From: Emergencia timonensis
GTDB lineage: Bacteria; Bacillota; Clostridia; Peptostreptococcales; Anaerovoracaceae
DNA length: 64,000 nt
Assembly: GCF_900086585.1 (NCBI RefSeq)
Contig: NZ_FLKM01000009.1
Coordinates: forward strand, 1,736,001 to 1,800,000
Direction: 5' to 3'
Below the pieces are notes generated by a model. The model saw only the letters and a program-made list of their open reading frames with translations, had not been told where the DNA came from and made no database searches. Numbering within the stretch: position 1 is the stretch's first letter; the number at the start of each line of letters is the position of its first letter. Position numbers and translations under genes: made by a program. Below are positions 26,312 through 35,288 of the stretch, in pieces.

Positions 26312-27481
26312 CTACCAACCTTTCTCGCTGTTTACTGGTGACAATTCTCTCAGTTTTGTCACAATTTCTTTTAAGTTTTCTACTACGTAATCAATATCAT
26401 CTTTTGTTGTAAAATCACCTACTGTAAATCTCACGGTACCGTGGATCATCTCTACTGGCACATCCAGTGCAGAGAGTACATGGGACGGCTCTAATGATTT
26501 CGATGAACAGGCTGACCCCGTCGATACGCTGATGCCTTTGTAATCCAAAAGCAACAGGATTGATTCACCTTCTATATATTTAAAGGTGATATTGGCATTG
26601 CCCGGATGTCTATGTTCCATGGTTCCGTTTACAAAGGTATCGGGTATTTCTTTGCTTACTTTCTCAATTAAATAATCCCTGACCTCTTTGCAGTGGCGAA
26701 TATGCTCATCAAAGTTGGCTTCAGCCACTTCTGCTGCTTTGCCAAAGCCCACGATTCCAGCCATATTCTCAGTTCCTGCTCTTCTCCCCATTTCCTGGCC
26801 TCCGCCATGAATATAGTTTGAAATTCTCAGGCCCTTTCTCATATAAAGCGCTCCAATGCCCTTGGGACCATAAATCTTATGGGCAGACACGCTCATAAGG
26901 TCAATCCCCAGGTCTTTCACGTCGATGGGTACATTGGCCAGTGCCTGTACTGCATCTGTATGGAAGAGAATTTTGTGCTTCTTTGCAATCTGCGCCAGCT
27001 CTTTAATCGGCTCAACCGTTCCCACTTCGTTGTTTACATACATGATACTGATAAGAATTGTTTTATCAGTAATGGCGGCTTCTAAAGTCTCAGGCTTTAC
27101 TGTCCCATCCGGTTCAACGTCCAGATATGTAACCTCATAGCCATTTTTCTCTAAAAACTGACAGGAATGCAGCAGCGCATGGTGCTCAATTCTCGTTGTA
27201 ATAATGTGATTGCCTTTATCTTTTAATGCATTTGCTACACCAAAAACAGCCCAGTTATCAGCTTCGCTTCCGCAGCCAGTGAAATAAATCTCCCTTGGTT
27301 CTGCGTTAATCAGGTGCGCTACCTGCTCTCTTGCTTTATCAACAGCTTCTTTAGACTCTAACCCCATGGTGTAAAGACTTGAAGGATTGCCGAATTTTTC
27401 TGTAAAATAAGGAATCATTTCGTGTAAGACTTCTTCTTTGACTGGCGTCGTCGCTGAATAGTCCAAATATACTTGTCTCAT
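26312..27481 (-). CDS. iscS: Cysteine desulfurase IscS/NifS
   Basis: A 389-residue PLP enzyme converting cysteine to alanine and a persulfide. It starts MRQVYLDYSATTPV, has the PLP Lys in SVSAHKIYGPKGIGALY near residue 205, and the persulfide-carrying Cys in STGSACSSKSLEPSHVL near 325. First gene of the iscS-iscU-mnmA operon; no IscR-type repressor is next to it. Shine-Dalgarno AAAGGAG. Confidence 0.94.
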   Translation of the reverse strand: MRQVYLDYSATTPVKEEVLHEMIPYFTEKFGNPSSLYTMGLESKEAVDKAREQVAHLINAEPREIYFTGCGSEADNWAVFGVANALKDKGNHIITTRIEHHALLHSCQFLEKNGYEVTYLDVEPDGTVKPETLEAAITDKTILISIMYVNNEVGTVEPIKELAQIAKKHKILFHTDAVQALANVPIDVKDLGIDLMSVSAHKIYGPKGIGALYMRKGLRISNYIHGGGQEMGRRAGTENMAGIVGFGKAAEVAEANFDEHIRHCKEVRDYLIEKVSKEIPDTFVNGTMEHRHPGNANITFKYIEGESILLLLDYKGISVSTGSACSSKSLEPSHVLSALDVPVEMIHGTVRFTVGDFTTKDDIDYVVENLKEIVTKLRELSPVNSEKGW

Positions 27482-27530
27482 GTGAATATGCTCCTTTGAT
27501 GTTTATGTTTAATTTAATCTTCAAGTTTAT

Positions 27531-27539
27531 ATTATACCA
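27531..27539 (-). promoter_or_regulatory. Extended -10 promoter of iscS
   Basis: Minus strand TGGTATAAT, about 50 bases before the iscS start; the -35 is poor, as is usual with an extended -10. Confidence 0.5.
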
Positions 27540-27575
27540 ATAATCTGTCGCCATTAAACAGTGAAAAATAAGTTT

Positions 27576-28019
27576 TTATATTTTTTTGAGTTGTGTAAGT
27601 TTCGTATTTTTTTGATTGATTTCTCCAGTAAAAAAGTACGAATGTTTCTCTTCTCTCGTATCATTGACACTTCTCATGACCCATCTGATTTCAGCTTTTC
27701 CTTTAATGATGCCATAGCTTGTCTTCTTACAAGATTTGATTTTAATTTTATAACTCACTACTTGATCTATATCAGTTGACTGATAGTTCTTCATAGCAGC
27801 TACATCATTTTTCAACAGTTTGCCTGATTCCAGCAGTTCAAGCTTGTCCCGTGATGCGTCAAAATCTCTTCTTCCATCGTAAAATTCATTGAGAACCTCC
27901 GTTCTCTGCGAAATTAAATTTTTCATTTCACGATTATAATCGCTGGGCCTGGCTATGATTCCCGCCGTCAGAAAAATGATGACGAGTACGCAGGCGTTTA
28001 TCGCATATACTTTTTTCAT
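27576..28019 (-). CDS. Predicted exported/membrane-anchored protein, unknown
   Basis: A 147-residue protein with an N-terminal hydrophobic segment (MKKVYAINACVLVIIFLTAG) and a basic, lysine-rich soluble remainder ending KLTQLKKI. No family recognised. ATG 28019 has AAAGGTGG ahead and gives a sensible signal anchor, so a start 39 bases further upstream is rejected. It follows the DUF896 gene and its terminator and precedes iscS. Confidence 0.6.
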   Translation of the reverse strand: MKKVYAINACVLVIIFLTAGIIARPSDYNREMKNLISQRTEVLNEFYDGRRDFDASRDKLELLESGKLLKNDVAAMKNYQSTDIDQVVSYKIKIKSCKKTSYGIIKGKAEIRWVMRSVNDTREEKHSYFFTGEINQKNTKLTQLKKI

Positions 28020-28059
28020 AATAATCCCACCTTTCCCCTGCCTTCTATCATAAAACAAA

Positions 28060-28092
28060 GAAAGAGCGGAATTTGTAAAATTCTGCTCTTTT
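28060..28092 (-). terminator. Terminator after the DUF896 gene
   Basis: A stem of about 13 bp (AAAGAGCGGAATT with AATTCTGCTCTTT, one G-T pair), lying 8 bases after the stop at 28100. Confidence 0.75.
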
Positions 28093-28099
28093 CTAATAA

Positions 28100-28339
28100 T
28101 TAATTCAAATTTTCTTCAATTTCCACGACATGATCGCCTTTTTTGCGTCCTTCTGCCTCTTCTACGTCTTCCACAAATTCTATTTGTTCAAGCTGAGATC
28201 GCAGATTTGCTTTAAAAGAATCGATATATTCTCTTCTAAGAACTTGCTGCTCTTCTTTTTCTTCTTCGCTGAGTCCTTCAGACGTCTTTGCTTTTCTGGC
28301 TAACTCATTGATGCGCTCTACCTTTTCTTCCGTTATCAT
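28100..28339 (-). CDS. DUF896 (YnzC/UPF0291) family protein
   Basis: A 79-residue all-helical protein. The segment MITEEKVERINELARKAKT followed by GLSEEEKEEQQVLRREYIDS is the family hallmark; the C-terminal part is acidic. In Bacillus, YnzC is a small cytoplasmic protein linked to the SOS response locus, with unclear function. ATG 28339 is preceded by GGAGG at 5 bases; an upstream frame start lies across that site. Confidence 0.85.
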   Translation of the reverse strand: MITEEKVERINELARKAKTSEGLSEEEKEEQQVLRREYIDSFKANLRSQLEQIEFVEDVEEAEGRKKGDHVVEIEENLN

Positions 28340-28376
28340 AGACACCTCCGTTTGCATTATAGCTTTATTAATTTAT

Positions 28377-28748
28377 TCTACCATATTCCACTAGAAATAG
28401 AATCGAACGTCATGATTCAATGGTTCCTTCCTTGCAGGCAACATCGTAAGATATGGAACCATTATAACGTGTCCAATCCATTGAATTTTATATCGTAGGA
28501 CACGTTTCAATGAACGCTTCCTTACAGCGAAGCTGCAAAATTGCTTGCGTTTATTATACCATGACGATTCCTCTGCAAATAGAATCGAACGTCATGATTC
28601 AATGATTCCTTCCTTGCAGGCAACATCGTAAGATTATGGAACCATTATAACGTGTCCAATCCACTAAATTTTATATCGTGGGACACGTTTCAATGAACGC
28701 TTCCTTACAGCGAAGCTGCAAAATCGCTTGCGTTTATTATACCATGAC
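28377..28748. repeat. Family A structured repeat array, four units
   Basis: Units at 28377-28462, 28463-28554, 28555-28645 and 28646-28737, plus a partial border to 28748. Units 1+2 are duplicated as 3+4 (period 183). On the plus strand each reads TATA, stem 1, TTCAATG, stem 2 with an apical stem 3, then CATTATA. Stem 1 is AACGTGTCC/GGACACGTT in units 2 and 4 and CATGACG/CGTCATG in unit 3; the left arm of unit 1 has decayed. Stem 2 is AATGAACGC/GCGTTTATT or AATGGTTCC/GGAACCATT; apical stem CAGC-GAA-GCTG in units 2 and 4. Minus-strand TGGTATAAT occurs at 28553-28561 and 28736-28744. The array fills most of the 650-base gap between spo0A and the DUF896 gene. Confidence 0.85.
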
Positions 28749-28783
28749 CTATCCAAATCTTAAAGAAAAAACGAAAAAATAAC

Positions 28784-28826
28784 GGAATCAAAGATTCCTA
28801 TTTCCACATGTCGCCCACAAGGGGCG
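28784..28826. other. Two small hairpins downstream of spo0A
   Basis: GGAATC-AAA-GATTCC (about 28784-28798) and CGCCC-ACAA-GGGGCG (about 28812-28826) lie between array and terminator. They may be remnants of the array. No gene is seen here. Confidence 0.4.
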
Positions 28827-28850
28827 AAGTTTTGCAAGGTACGTTAAGAA

Positions 28851-28894
28851 TAAGAAAAAACTCCTTTCACCCACACAATAAATGAAAGGAGTTT
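28851..28894 (-). terminator. Terminator after spo0A
   Basis: A 12-bp perfect stem (AAACTCCTTTCA with TGAAAGGAGTTT, 28858-28894), followed on the minus strand by T residues. Confidence 0.85.
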
Positions 28895-28988
28895 ATGGTT
28901 CTATGTTAATAATAATTCCTGGTTCCTTGTTTTCAAATTCAGTATTCCTTTAAGTAATCGGTTTATAATTCGTTCGGGGTTTAACGAT

Positions 28989-29795
28989 TTATCCAACCTT
29001 TCTCTCTAGTCTAAGCTTGTCTGCTATAATAGCAATAAACTCTGAGTTCGTCGGTTTACCTTTATCATTTTTTACGGTATATCCGAATAAAGCATCTATT
29101 GTTTCAATTCTTCCCCTGTTCCATGCAACTTCTATCGCATGTCTGATAGCTCGTTCGACTCTGCTAGGCGTGGTATCATTCATCTTGGCAATCATTGGAT
29201 ACAATTCTTTCGTTACGGCACACAAGATGTCCATATCATTCACAACAATCGTTATAGCATCTCTCAAATATTGATATCCTTTAATATGAGCAGGAACACC
29301 AATTTCATGGATTAGGTTTGTAATCTCAATTTCTAAATCATTTTCTCTGATAATATCTTTATAAACTGTAGATTTTCGAAGGTTAAGCTGGCTGTTTGCA
29401 TTGGTACGGATTCCTCCATCTCTGTTCATTACCTGCCTAACTCTCTTACCTAAAACGTCTGTGTTGATTGGTTTCACCAAGTAGTATTCAGCTCCCAGTC
29501 CAACAGCTCGTTGAATCATAGAGTCCTGACCTACTGCTGAAACCATAACCACACGGGGATACTTCTTCAGATCCATTGTGTTTAATGACTCAAGTACTCC
29601 AATACCGTCAAGATGCGGCATGATCAGATCCAGAATCAACACATCAACTTCATTTTCCTGGACCTTCTCCAGAGCCTGTAGGCCATCTTCTGCGACGAAA
29701 CAGACTTCTATGTCATTTTGCTGGCAAAAATAATTTTGCAGCACCTCACAGAAGTCTTTGTTGTCGTCAACAATTCCTAACTTAATTTTTCCCAT
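28989..29795 (-). CDS. spo0A: Master sporulation response regulator Spo0A
   Basis: A 268-residue regulator. The receiver domain has the acidic pair in GIVDDNKDF, the phosphorylated Asp in VLILDLIMPHLDG near residue 56 and the Lys in YYLVKPIN. The C-terminal DNA-binding domain carries IHEIGVPAHIKGYQYLRDAI and the recognition helix TPSRVERAIRHAIEVAWNRG, then YTVKNDKGKPTNSEFIA. It decides entry into sporulation. ATG 29795 lies 9 bases after GGGAGG; an ATG 6 bases earlier is too close to it. Downstream of spoIVB, the conserved order. Confidence 0.97.
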   Translation of the reverse strand: MGKIKLGIVDDNKDFCEVLQNYFCQQNDIEVCFVAEDGLQALEKVQENEVDVLILDLIMPHLDGIGVLESLNTMDLKKYPRVVMVSAVGQDSMIQRAVGLGAEYYLVKPINTDVLGKRVRQVMNRDGGIRTNANSQLNLRKSTVYKDIIRENDLEIEITNLIHEIGVPAHIKGYQYLRDAITIVVNDMDILCAVTKELYPMIAKMNDTTPSRVERAIRHAIEVAWNRGRIETIDALFGYTVKNDKGKPTNSEFIAIIADKLRLERKVG

Positions 29796-29917
29796 ACGCA
29801 TAATCCTCCCTCGGGACATTTTTCAAGAAAATTCATTTTCTTATGATATTATTTTACAATGAATTTCACTTTTTTTCTGCATGTATTTATCGCAATTTGT
29901 TTTTAAATTACTACAAA

Positions 29918-29934
29918 TTCGAACATATTCGACA
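29918..29934 (-). promoter_or_regulatory. Spo0A-box cluster in the spo0A upstream region
   Basis: The minus strand contains TGTCGAA (29928-29934), a perfect 0A box, and GTTCGAA (29918-29924), a near match ten bases on. This fits autoregulation by Spo0A~P, as known in Bacillus. The boxes lie immediately after the spoIVB stop and about 125 bases before the spo0A start. Confidence 0.5.
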
Positions 29935-29942
29935 GAATGGTA

Positions 29943-30995
29943 TCATTTATCTATTTCTTCTACCATCCACTCGGCAAAAATTCCGTATCCTTTTTGAGGG
30001 TTATTTACAAAAACATGGGTAACTGCCCCGATAATCCGGTTATTTTGTATAATTGGGCTGCCGCTCATGCCTTGAATAATACCGCCGCATGACGCAAGAA
30101 GTCCTTTATCGGTCACCTGAAATTCCAATCCCTTGCTCTCGGCTGAACTCTGGTGATGAATTTTCGTGATTTCAATCTTAAATTTTTCTACTGTGGTTCC
30201 GTCTATAGTCGTCAATATATAGGCATCGCCTTCTTCTATCTGTTCTTTTGATGCCATGACCATCGGCTGACTGGTCTCAAAACTCTGAGAATTATCAGCC
30301 TCTCCATAAATACCAAACTCGGTATTCTTTTCTATTGAGCCCAGCGGCTTTTGGAAATTGTAAATAATCCCGCCAATTTCTCCTGGCGTTCCTTTTGCGC
30401 CTGCCGTAATCTGATTTACCTTGGTATTAAGCAGACTGCCGTTTTTCGTCTGTAGCAGCGTGCCAGTCTCAGGTTCATAAATTCCGTGCCCTAAGGAGGC
30501 AAATTTATTTGTTTTTGGGTCATAGAAAGTCAGGGTACCGATACCTGCGATCTTTTCCTTGATCCAGAAACCTAATTTGTATTCCTTGCTGGACTTATCA
30601 TAGTACGGTGTGATTTCATAATTGATGGGTTTTTTATTTCTCATCACAGTAATCTCCACCTTTTTGCCCTTGTCACCTACAATTTTTTCCACATCGGCTG
30701 GTCCTGATACCTTTTCTCCATTGACGGCTACAATCATATCACCTATCTGCGGCCCAGAATTATTCTCTACACCGACAATCAGAGCGCCTTTTACACTCAT
30801 CTGAATGCCTACAGACTGTCCTCCGGGAATCAGTACTCTTTCAGAAACCACATTATCCGAGCCGGTAATCACCGACAGTTTTTCGGGAAACAGCACCCCG
30901 GCACATGCGACAAAAGCCAGGACACCCGCAAACAAGACTGCACATTTTTTCAGTCTGCTTTTCAGTTTTGAACTTTTAAAATTTACATCAATCAT
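29943..30995 (-). CDS. spoIVB: Sporulation serine peptidase SpoIVB
   Basis: A 350-residue exported peptidase (family S55) that signals from the forespore to activate sigma-K processing. There is an N-terminal anchor (residues about 18-38), a PDZ domain (ALIVGVENNSGPQIGDMIVAVNG) and a catalytic domain. The His is in FASLGHGIYEPETG. The Asp is in FQVTD, 15 residues before the Ser of GIIQGMSGSPIIQ, which matches the spacing of the known triad. It is shorter than the 426-residue B. subtilis protein, mainly before the PDZ domain. Confidence 0.93.
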   Translation of the reverse strand: MIDVNFKSSKLKSRLKKCAVLFAGVLAFVACAGVLFPEKLSVITGSDNVVSERVLIPGGQSVGIQMSVKGALIVGVENNSGPQIGDMIVAVNGEKVSGPADVEKIVGDKGKKVEITVMRNKKPINYEITPYYDKSSKEYKLGFWIKEKIAGIGTLTFYDPKTNKFASLGHGIYEPETGTLLQTKNGSLLNTKVNQITAGAKGTPGEIGGIIYNFQKPLGSIEKNTEFGIYGEADNSQSFETSQPMVMASKEQIEEGDAYILTTIDGTTVEKFKIEITKIHHQSSAESKGLEFQVTDKGLLASCGGIIQGMSGSPIIQNNRIIGAVTHVFVNNPQKGYGIFAEWMVEEIDK

Positions 30996-31001
30996 TTAAT
31001 T

Positions 31002-31439
31002 TTAACTCTCATAATCCATCATTAATCTATTAAGATCATCTCTGTTTTCAACTTTGATACCCTCACGAAACTTTGCCTGGTCCCCCTGGGATAATGTCTC
31101 ATAGACAATGGAAGTGCTTTCCAGTTCCGTAAGCTTTCCAGTTTCATCAGAGAAATAGATCTTTATAACATTATTATCGTATTTGACCAGATAATATGAC
31201 TGATAAAATTTATCTTGGTCGTCATCATTTTGATCCTGATCTTGTACATCCGTTGAATTATCAGCGTCTGGACCCGATTGATTTTCTTCACTAACTTTAC
31301 TTTCAAGATTTGTACGTTCCGCATCTTCTGCATTCTTATTGCTCAGTGCTCCAATCAGTATAAATACTGCAATAACCGCAATAAGTAATACGATACACAC
31401 GTAAATCCAAGTTAAATTTCTTTTCTTCTGGCTGAACAT
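31002..31439 (-). CDS. BofC-like C-terminal domain membrane protein
   Basis: A 145-residue protein: N-terminal anchor (WIYVCIVLLIAVIAVFILIG, about residues 11-30), an Asp/Asn/Gln-rich linker, then a small domain from SYYLVKYDNNVIKIYFSD to NRLMMDYES. This last part resembles the BofC C-terminal domain (a short beta-rich unit ending in a helix with a D-Y-E-S type tail). BofC restrains SpoIVB in B. subtilis, and this gene sits 6 bases upstream of spoIVB. The link is my inference from pattern and context. ATG 31439 follows AGAGGTG. Confidence 0.6.
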   Translation of the reverse strand: MFSQKKRNLTWIYVCIVLLIAVIAVFILIGALSNKNAEDAERTNLESKVSEENQSGPDADNSTDVQDQDQNDDDQDKFYQSYYLVKYDNNVIKIYFSDETGKLTELESTSIVYETLSQGDQAKFREGIKVENRDDLNRLMMDYES

Positions 31440-31519
31440 ATTATCACCTCTAAAGATATTCTTGCCAGATATATGCACTTTATACCAGGTCTGTCAAACA
31501 AATTTATAATGCTGAACAA

Positions 31520-32152
31520 TCAAGTTGTGATTTTGTCTTTCATTTTCTCATAAGTTTTGTCTCCAATACCGCTGACATTCTTAATATCTTCTTTTGATGC
31601 AAAACGACCATTTTCGTTGCGGTATGCAATAATCTTATCTGCTGTAGCTGGTCCGACACCCGGAATTTCCTGCAGCGCCGTACTATCTGCTGTGTTAATA
31701 TTAATTAAACCGCTGGCCGTCGTTCCTGAACTGATTGGTGAATCTACTCCTTCTCCCTTGGCAGGTATGACAATCTTTTCTCCATCACTGACAACTTCGG
31801 CTTGGTTAAATCCATCCTTATCTGCATCCGATGTCAAGCCGCCTGCCATTTTTATCACTTCAAACAACCTGGTTCCCTCAGTAATCTGATACACGCCAGG
31901 CTTCTTTACCTGCCCACTGATATCTACAAAAATCTCTGCCTTTTCAGTTTCTTCTGGTGTCAGCTCTGACGTCTCCGTGTTTTTTGTTTCTTCGGGCAAT
32001 TGTATAGGAATTTCTTCTTTTTCCCCATTATGTCCAAAAAACACAACAGCGACAATCATGATCAATACGACTGCCGCTGCTCTTGCGATTTTCTTATGTT
32101 CCTTTAAGTAAGTAATATATACCTTCAGCTTGTCCATGAGTTGATCCATCAT
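31520..32152 (-). CDS. comEA: ComEA-like DNA-binding protein
   Basis: A 210-residue protein with a membrane anchor (AAAVVLIMIVAVVFFG, about residues 24-40), an SLBB domain (IFVDISGQVKKPGVYQITEG) and a C-terminal helix-hairpin-helix pair (LININTADSTALQEIPGVG and KEDIKNVSGIGDKTYEKM) that binds double-stranded DNA. It acts outside the membrane in DNA uptake. No comEB or comEC adjoins, so whether it serves competence here is open. Preceded by AAAGGGG. Confidence 0.88.
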   Translation of the reverse strand: MMDQLMDKLKVYITYLKEHKKIARAAAVVLIMIVAVVFFGHNGEKEEIPIQLPEETKNTETSELTPEETEKAEIFVDISGQVKKPGVYQITEGTRLFEVIKMAGGLTSDADKDGFNQAEVVSDGEKIVIPAKGEGVDSPISSGTTASGLININTADSTALQEIPGVGPATADKIIAYRNENGRFASKEDIKNVSGIGDKTYEKMKDKITT

Positions 32153-32222
32153 TCTGTACCCCTTTCCATATATGCACGATCTCTTTTACATAATTTTACA
32201 TATATTCTATGGGGAAGTCAAG

Positions 32223-32897
32223 CTAAAATTGTAATTTACTGTCAAAGTTTATCTTTGTTCTCTCTACCTCTACATCGTACCGTTTGACGTCTAATCCAGT
32301 GTAGGTCAAAAATGATGCTATAACCTGTTCCGGGCTCAGATTAGAGTTGCTGCCTGAATCTAATTTCATATGCAACGTCAGCTTGTCACCTGCCGCCACA
32401 GCCATTTCTCTAATTTTTCCTTTAATATCTACCGAGACTATCTTTTTTGTTTTTTTCTGTCGCTTTTCTGCGATAATCTGTTCCTGATCCAGATAGCTTT
32501 TAATCAGTTCTGCATATTTCTCTCGATTGGAAGGTATGGGAAATACGACCTCATATTCTGCTTCTGTAACTGCAGAAGCCAGGGACTTGACTGGAGATTC
32601 GAGTTTTCGGCAATCCAGGAGTTCTACTCCCTCTGGTATGACACCTGCGAGACGCTCTTTGATTTCTGCTGGATCAAAGTCTTTTGTAGTCTCAAACTCT
32701 AAAAGTTCACACTTGCTGGTATAGCCTAACGATAGTGGCTGAGCGAACCCCATCTTAGGATGAGGATTAAATCCTTGTGAATGCTCTAACAAGATCCTGC
32801 TTCTTTTAAACGCTCTTTTAAACAGCCTAAGCATGTCCAAGTGTGATGTATATTTAATATAACCTTCCTTGGAAAATCTAATGATATATCTATTCAT
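32223..32897 (-). CDS. DUF2344 (TIGR03936) radical-SAM-linked protein
   Basis: A 224-residue protein starting MNRYIIRFSKEGYIKYTSHL with LEHSQGFNPHPKMGFAQPLSLGY near residue 38, the signature of DUF2344. It overlaps the radical SAM gene upstream by 8 bases. This pair is widely conserved in Clostridia next to rplU; its substrate is not known to me, with a link to tRNA or rRNA modification often suspected. Confidence 0.85.
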   Translation of the reverse strand: MNRYIIRFSKEGYIKYTSHLDMLRLFKRAFKRSRILLEHSQGFNPHPKMGFAQPLSLGYTSKCELLEFETTKDFDPAEIKERLAGVIPEGVELLDCRKLESPVKSLASAVTEAEYEVVFPIPSNREKYAELIKSYLDQEQIIAEKRQKKTKKIVSVDIKGKIREMAVAAGDKLTLHMKLDSGSNSNLSPEQVIASFLTYTGLDVKRYDVEVERTKINFDSKLQF

Positions 32898-34734
32898 AAA
32901 TGCCTCCCATTTTACAGTTCACCCTTCTGTTAATTCCACAGCCACTACAGCCGTATCTGCAGTCCTTCGTCGTCACTTCCTTCATTGCCTTTTCCGCTTC
33001 AGATTGTAGAAATTTTTTGGTAATGGAAGAATCGATGATATCCCATGGCAGCAGTTCATTATAGTTTCTTTCTCTCGTGGTATAGAACCCGACGTCTGTT
33101 CCTGACTGCATGATGGCCGTATTCCACTTTTCCAAATCAAAATGTTCCGACCAGCCGTCGAGGCGGCAGCCCAATTTATGTGCTTCTAACAAAAGCGCCG
33201 AAAGCCGCCTGTCTCCGCGAGCAAAGATTGCCTCGTAAGTACTGACAGCATCGTCGTGATAGTTAAAAGTTACGCCCTTTATCTTCAGTTTCTCGTGCAG
33301 ATAATTGTGTTTTTTAGTAAATTCTTCTGTGCTGTCCTGGCGAACCCACTGAAACGGCGTGTGCGCCTTTGGTACAAAGTTAGAGACGCTGACAGTAACA
33401 TTAAACCGCCCGGTGCGCCCGGATTGTCGGTAAATAGCGATAATCTTTCTGGCAATTTCCGCAATGCCGTCGAGATCTTCATAAGTTTCCGTCGGCAGTC
33501 CAATCATAAAATAGAGCTTAATATGTTTCCAGCCCAGTTCGATGGCCTGTTCTACTGCATCGTAAATGTCTGTCTCCGTGATTCCTTTATTGATAACATC
33601 TCTCAGTCGCTGGCTGCCTGCTTCTGGAGCAAAGGTCAATCCAGACTTTTTGTAGCCCTGTATTTCCTCTAAAACCTTAAAAGAAAAAGTGTCTAATCTA
33701 AGAGACGGCAGGGACAGAGATACATTCTGTTCTTTACATTCTTTCATTAAGTCAACAGCCAGCGACTCAAATTCTGAATAATCACTGGTAGAAAGAGAAA
33801 GCAGCGACAATTCCTCATGTCCCGTACTTTCAAGCTGTTTTCTGGCAAGATCCATAATCCTTCCTTTTGATCGTTCTCTGACAGGTCTATAAATCATTCC
33901 AGCCTGACAAAATCTGCAGCCTCTTGTACAACCTCTGAAAGTTTCTATCACAGATCTATCGTGAACCGTTTCAATCAAAGGTACGATGGGTTCTGTCGGA
34001 AAATCTATTTTTTCTATGTCATCAATTATGCACCGCTTCACCCTGTCGGGTGCTCCTTCAAAAGCCTTTTCATATGCTTTTATAGTACCGTCTTCGTGAT
34101 AAATGACGCGATAAAAAGAAGGAATGTACACACCTTCATCGTCAGCAATCTCTTTCAGGAAGTCAGCCTTACTGACACCCCTGTCCTTTGCATTGATGTA
34201 TCTTTTTATCAATTTGGGCAGGCTCTCTTCACCGTCCCCAATTAAAAACACGTCGATAAATTCAGCTAATGGTTCTGGATTAAAGGCGCAGGGTCCCCCA
34301 GCTATGATAATAGGATCAACTTCTGATCTATCCGTTGATTTCAGCGGGATTCCTGCCAATTCTAGCATGTCTAAAATACTGGTAAAGGACATTTCATACT
34401 GCAATGTAAACCCTAAGAAATCCATATCTTTGATCGGCGTCTTTGTCTCCAGAGTGAAAAGTGGCATCTGCTCCTCTCTCATGAGTGATTCCATATCAGG
34501 TGCCGGTGCAAAAACTCTCTCGCAATAAATATCATTTTCTCTATTTAAAATGTGATAGAGAATCTGCAGTCCCATATAAGACATACCGATTTCGTACAAG
34601 TCTGGAAAGGCAAAGGCAAACCTAGCCTTTACTTTTTCAGGATCTTTCATAACAATATTGGTCTCACTGCCAATATATCTGGCAGGTTTTTCTACTCGCT
34701 TTAGTAAATTGTTTAACTTTTCATTCTGGTTCAT
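32890..34734 (-). CDS. Radical SAM protein, TIGR03960 family
   Basis: A 614-residue protein. The N-terminal half resembles B12-binding-type Rossmann regions (FPDLYEIGMSYMGLQILYHI). The radical SAM core has the Fe-S motif ETFRGCTRGCRFCQAGM (CxxxCxxC) near residue 265. Another cysteine cluster closes the C-terminus (CRYGCSGCGINRRVNC). It is coupled to the DUF2344 gene by overlap. The reaction is unknown. Confidence 0.88.
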   Translation of the reverse strand: MNQNEKLNNLLKRVEKPARYIGSETNIVMKDPEKVKARFAFAFPDLYEIGMSYMGLQILYHILNRENDIYCERVFAPAPDMESLMREEQMPLFTLETKTPIKDMDFLGFTLQYEMSFTSILDMLELAGIPLKSTDRSEVDPIIIAGGPCAFNPEPLAEFIDVFLIGDGEESLPKLIKRYINAKDRGVSKADFLKEIADDEGVYIPSFYRVIYHEDGTIKAYEKAFEGAPDRVKRCIIDDIEKIDFPTEPIVPLIETVHDRSVIETFRGCTRGCRFCQAGMIYRPVRERSKGRIMDLARKQLESTGHEELSLLSLSTSDYSEFESLAVDLMKECKEQNVSLSLPSLRLDTFSFKVLEEIQGYKKSGLTFAPEAGSQRLRDVINKGITETDIYDAVEQAIELGWKHIKLYFMIGLPTETYEDLDGIAEIARKIIAIYRQSGRTGRFNVTVSVSNFVPKAHTPFQWVRQDSTEEFTKKHNYLHEKLKIKGVTFNYHDDAVSTYEAIFARGDRRLSALLLEAHKLGCRLDGWSEHFDLEKWNTAIMQSGTDVGFYTTRERNYNELLPWDIIDSSITKKFLQSEAEKAMKEVTTKDCRYGCSGCGINRRVNCKMGGIYE

Positions 34735-34737
34735 TTT

Positions 34738-35262
34738 TCAGCCTTTCGTAAATAAACTATCAATAGTTTGTCCGATCGATTCTTCTATGCACTTCATAAA
34801 CTTCTGGGTTTCTGCTTTCTTTTGTAATATTCTTTTATTTACTTCTGGTCTGTTGCCCGCTTTATGAATGATATAGTCGATACGGTCATTCAGACCTACA
34901 TATTGATCTTCTTTAACTAGTCTGTCTCCAAGGCAGACTAAATCCGTCTCATCTAGTTTATCAAAGTCATGAAAATCATACGTCATATGCACTCTGACTA
35001 TCTCTGCTTCATCCTTGTAACCCAGGCTTTCCAAGATGTCCGCACCGACTTCCCAGTGTTTATCACTGACTCTGGCTACATCATGAACAAGGCCTGCACC
35101 TTTAATCAAATCGATATCCAGCGCAAAGCCTTGCTCGTTAAGTTTTCTGCCAATTGTGACAGCTGTATGACTGACAGCTTTGCAGTGACCGATCACATGC
35201 TCTGGCGTATGATATTTTTCAAATAACGCTTCACACTCTTCTTCTGTAATTCTCTTTACCAT
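34738..35262 (-). CDS. HD-domain phosphohydrolase
   Basis: A 174-residue protein with the HD metal-site pattern: HVIGHCKAVSHTA, then GAGLVHDVARV (the HD pair) and DLVCLGDRLVKEDQ. Small HD proteins hydrolyse nucleotides or act on RNA ends; the substrate is unknown. I use ATG 35262 rather than the TTG just before it. It ends 3 bases before the radical SAM gene. The minus-strand TGGTATACT at the edge of the family A array (35289-35297) is well placed to be its promoter. Confidence 0.8.
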   Translation of the reverse strand: MVKRITEEECEALFEKYHTPEHVIGHCKAVSHTAVTIGRKLNEQGFALDIDLIKGAGLVHDVARVSDKHWEVGADILESLGYKDEAEIVRVHMTYDFHDFDKLDETDLVCLGDRLVKEDQYVGLNDRIDYIIHKAGNRPEVNKRILQKKAETQKFMKCIEESIGQTIDSLFTKG

Positions 35263-35288
35263 CAATTCACCAGCCTTTCAACTGCTAG

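Noticed and set aside
28377..28748. Possible CRISPR array (regular repeats)
   Set aside because: The variable parts are paired with each other inside each unit, unit length is about 90 bp, and no cas gene lies nearby. A CRISPR has constant repeats and unrelated spacers.
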